From: Melioribacter sp.
GTDB lineage: Bacteria > Bacteroidota > Ignavibacteria > Ignavibacteriales > Melioribacteraceae
Reading direction: 5' to 3'
Length of the DNA stretch: 64,000 nucleotides
NCBI GenBank assembly: GCA_012026935.1
Contig: VEPI01000036.1
Span: forward strand, 44,047-108,046
Positions 63,015-64,000 of the stretch are shown here, one piece after another. A model generated the notes under the pieces. The model was not told where the DNA came from. It was given only the letters and a program-made list of their open reading frames with translations, and made no database searches. Position numbers and translations under genes: made by a program. The stretch's first letter is position 1. The number at the start of each line of letters is the position of its first letter.

Positions 63015-64000
63015 ATGCGACTTTTTGAGAATTTAAATATTAATTTCATGGGTAAACGCAGCATATTTTATGTTGTGTCTGCTACAATTCTCCTTTTAGG
63101 TTTTATTAGCATCTTCGTAAAAGGAGTTGAATTCGGAATAGACTTCAAAGGTGGTTCCGAAATTGCGCTTCAATTTGAAAAACCAGTAGATATTGAAAAA
63201 ATTAGAGCTGAAATTGACAAACTGGGTATTGGAAATGTAGAGGTAAAAACTTTCGGCGGCACAACAGGTATTCTATTGAGAACTGAATTACAAGAACTTC
63301 CTAAACAAGTTTTACCGAAAGTCAGATCAAAAATTGAAAATGTTATAAGTAATGTATACCCCGGAATTGAAAAAAGAATCACAGATTCTTCATCCACGTC
63401 TATAACTTATTCATTTCCAGATCCTGCATCTGCAACAGTATTGAATAACAGATTATTTGAAGCTGGATTCAATTCAGCTAAAGTTTCCGATGAACCTACC
63501 AATACTGCAGTTTCGGTTCGTCTGGGTATTGCAGAATTAATTAAAGATAATCTTTCAGAAAAATTTAAGGATAACCCTTTTACTGTTCTTAAAGAAGATA
63601 GAGTTGGACCTAAAGTCGGTAAGGAATTAAAACGAGACGCGGTTTTATCTGTGCTGTTGTCTTTAGTTGTAATTTTAATTTATCTCGGTTTCCGATTTAA
63701 GTTTACATTTGCATTCGGTGCTGTAATAGCTCTGTTCCATGATGTGTTGATTACACTAGGGATATTTACAATTCTTTACGGCTTGATACCTGGATTTAAC
63801 TTAGAAATATCCGTGAGCGTTGTAGCCGCATTTTTAACCTTGGTCGGTTATTCAATCAACGATACAGTTATCGTTTTCGATAGAGTAAGAGAACAGATGA
63901 AAATTCATAAGACTCTTTCCGTAGAAGAAAATATGAATCACGCTATCAATAAAACAATGAGCCGAACAATCATTACTGTGTTCACAGTTTTATTAACTAT
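63015..64000 (+). CDS. secF: Protein translocase subunit SecF, 3' end beyond window
   Basis: Open from the ATG at 63015 (SD AGGAGA) to the last base, 328 codons. First span about 17-38, GIDFKGGSEIALQF motif, periplasmic domain about 50-200, VGPKVGKELKRDAVLSVLLSLVVILIYLGFRFKF, ALFHDVLITLG, and the signature VGYSINDTVIVFDRVRE. Only about the last membrane segment is missing. Partner of SecD; separate genes, unlike SecDF fusions of many Bacteroidetes. Confidence 0.95.
   Translation, partial: MRLFENLNINFMGKRSIFYVVSATILLLGFISIFVKGVEFGIDFKGGSEIALQFEKPVDIEKIRAEIDKLGIGNVEVKTFGGTTGILLRTELQELPKQVLPKVRSKIENVISNVYPGIEKRITDSSSTSITYSFPDPASATVLNNRLFEAGFNSAKVSDEPTNTAVSVRLGIAELIKDNLSEKFKDNPFTVLKEDRVGPKVGKELKRDAVLSVLLSLVVILIYLGFRFKFTFAFGAVIALFHDVLITLGIFTILYGLIPGFNLEISVSVVAAFLTLVGYSINDTVIVFDRVREQMKIHKTLSVEENMNHAINKTMSRTIITVFTVLLT

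Overview
This 64 kb window is AT-rich, gene-dense chromosomal DNA from a Gram-negative bacterium of the Bacteroidota/Ignavibacteria/Chlorobi group; an Ignavibacteria-like organism fits best. Evidence for the group: a fused LpxC-FabZ protein, an ECF sigma factor/FecR/TonB-receptor trio in which the receptor has an STN domain, a complete outer-membrane assembly set, and several promoters of the form TTG-N20/21-TAnnTTT(G/T). Many genes have clear Shine-Dalgarno sequences and several start with TTG or GTG, which fits Ignavibacteria better than typical Bacteroidetes. The assignment is inference; no rRNA gene is present.

Layout. 1-5.6 kb (minus): start of a ComM/YifB AAA+ ATPase, then a detached piece of respiratory complex I (nuoG-nuoH-nuoI) behind an M16 zinc peptidase. 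5.6-13.5 kb (plus): a full tryptophan operon, trpE-G-D-C-F, a type I-beta DAHP synthase, trpB and trpA. It is preceded by a promoter, a 29-residue leader peptide with four Trp codons and a terminator hairpin, i.e. a ribosome-mediated attenuator whose leader mRNA appears almost leaderless. Palindromic repeats lie between trpB and trpA and after trpA. 13.6-22.4 kb (minus): a DsbD-type thiol reductase, a TlpA-like thioredoxin lipoprotein-like/secreted protein, a TonB-dependent receptor, its FecR anti-sigma factor and ECF sigma factor. 22.5-30.1 kb (minus): an AlaA-like aminotransferase, a MazF toxin with an RHH antitoxin, an unusual receiver/PEP-synthase-like ATP-grasp protein, glutamate dehydrogenase and a solitary MlaE permease.

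30.4-34.1 kb (plus): branched-chain aminotransferase, alkaline phosphatase, lexA under a 42 bp near-palindromic operator, and two small unknown genes behind lexA. 34.1-55.9 kb (plus): a long envelope-biogenesis block: uppS, bamA, two Skp/OmpH chaperones, lpxD, lpxC-fabZ, two tandem lpxA-like genes, a LipM-like lipoyl transferase, a beta-propeller protein, the split heptose genes hldE1/hldE2, a TamB-like giant, RNase R and a metallopeptidase/propeller/beta-barrel fusion. 55.9-64 kb: an FmdB zinc ribbon (minus), a lipoprotein, then prs-rplY-pth, rpsF-ssb-rpsR-rplI with a structured leader, and secD-secF (secF cut by the window end).

I found no rRNA, tRNA, CRISPR array, prophage or insertion sequence. 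The most interesting items are the trp attenuator, the LexA operator, the pair of LpxA paralogues that have each lost a different active-site histidine, the receiver/ATP-grasp protein, the small genes behind lexA and the paired palindromic repeats.
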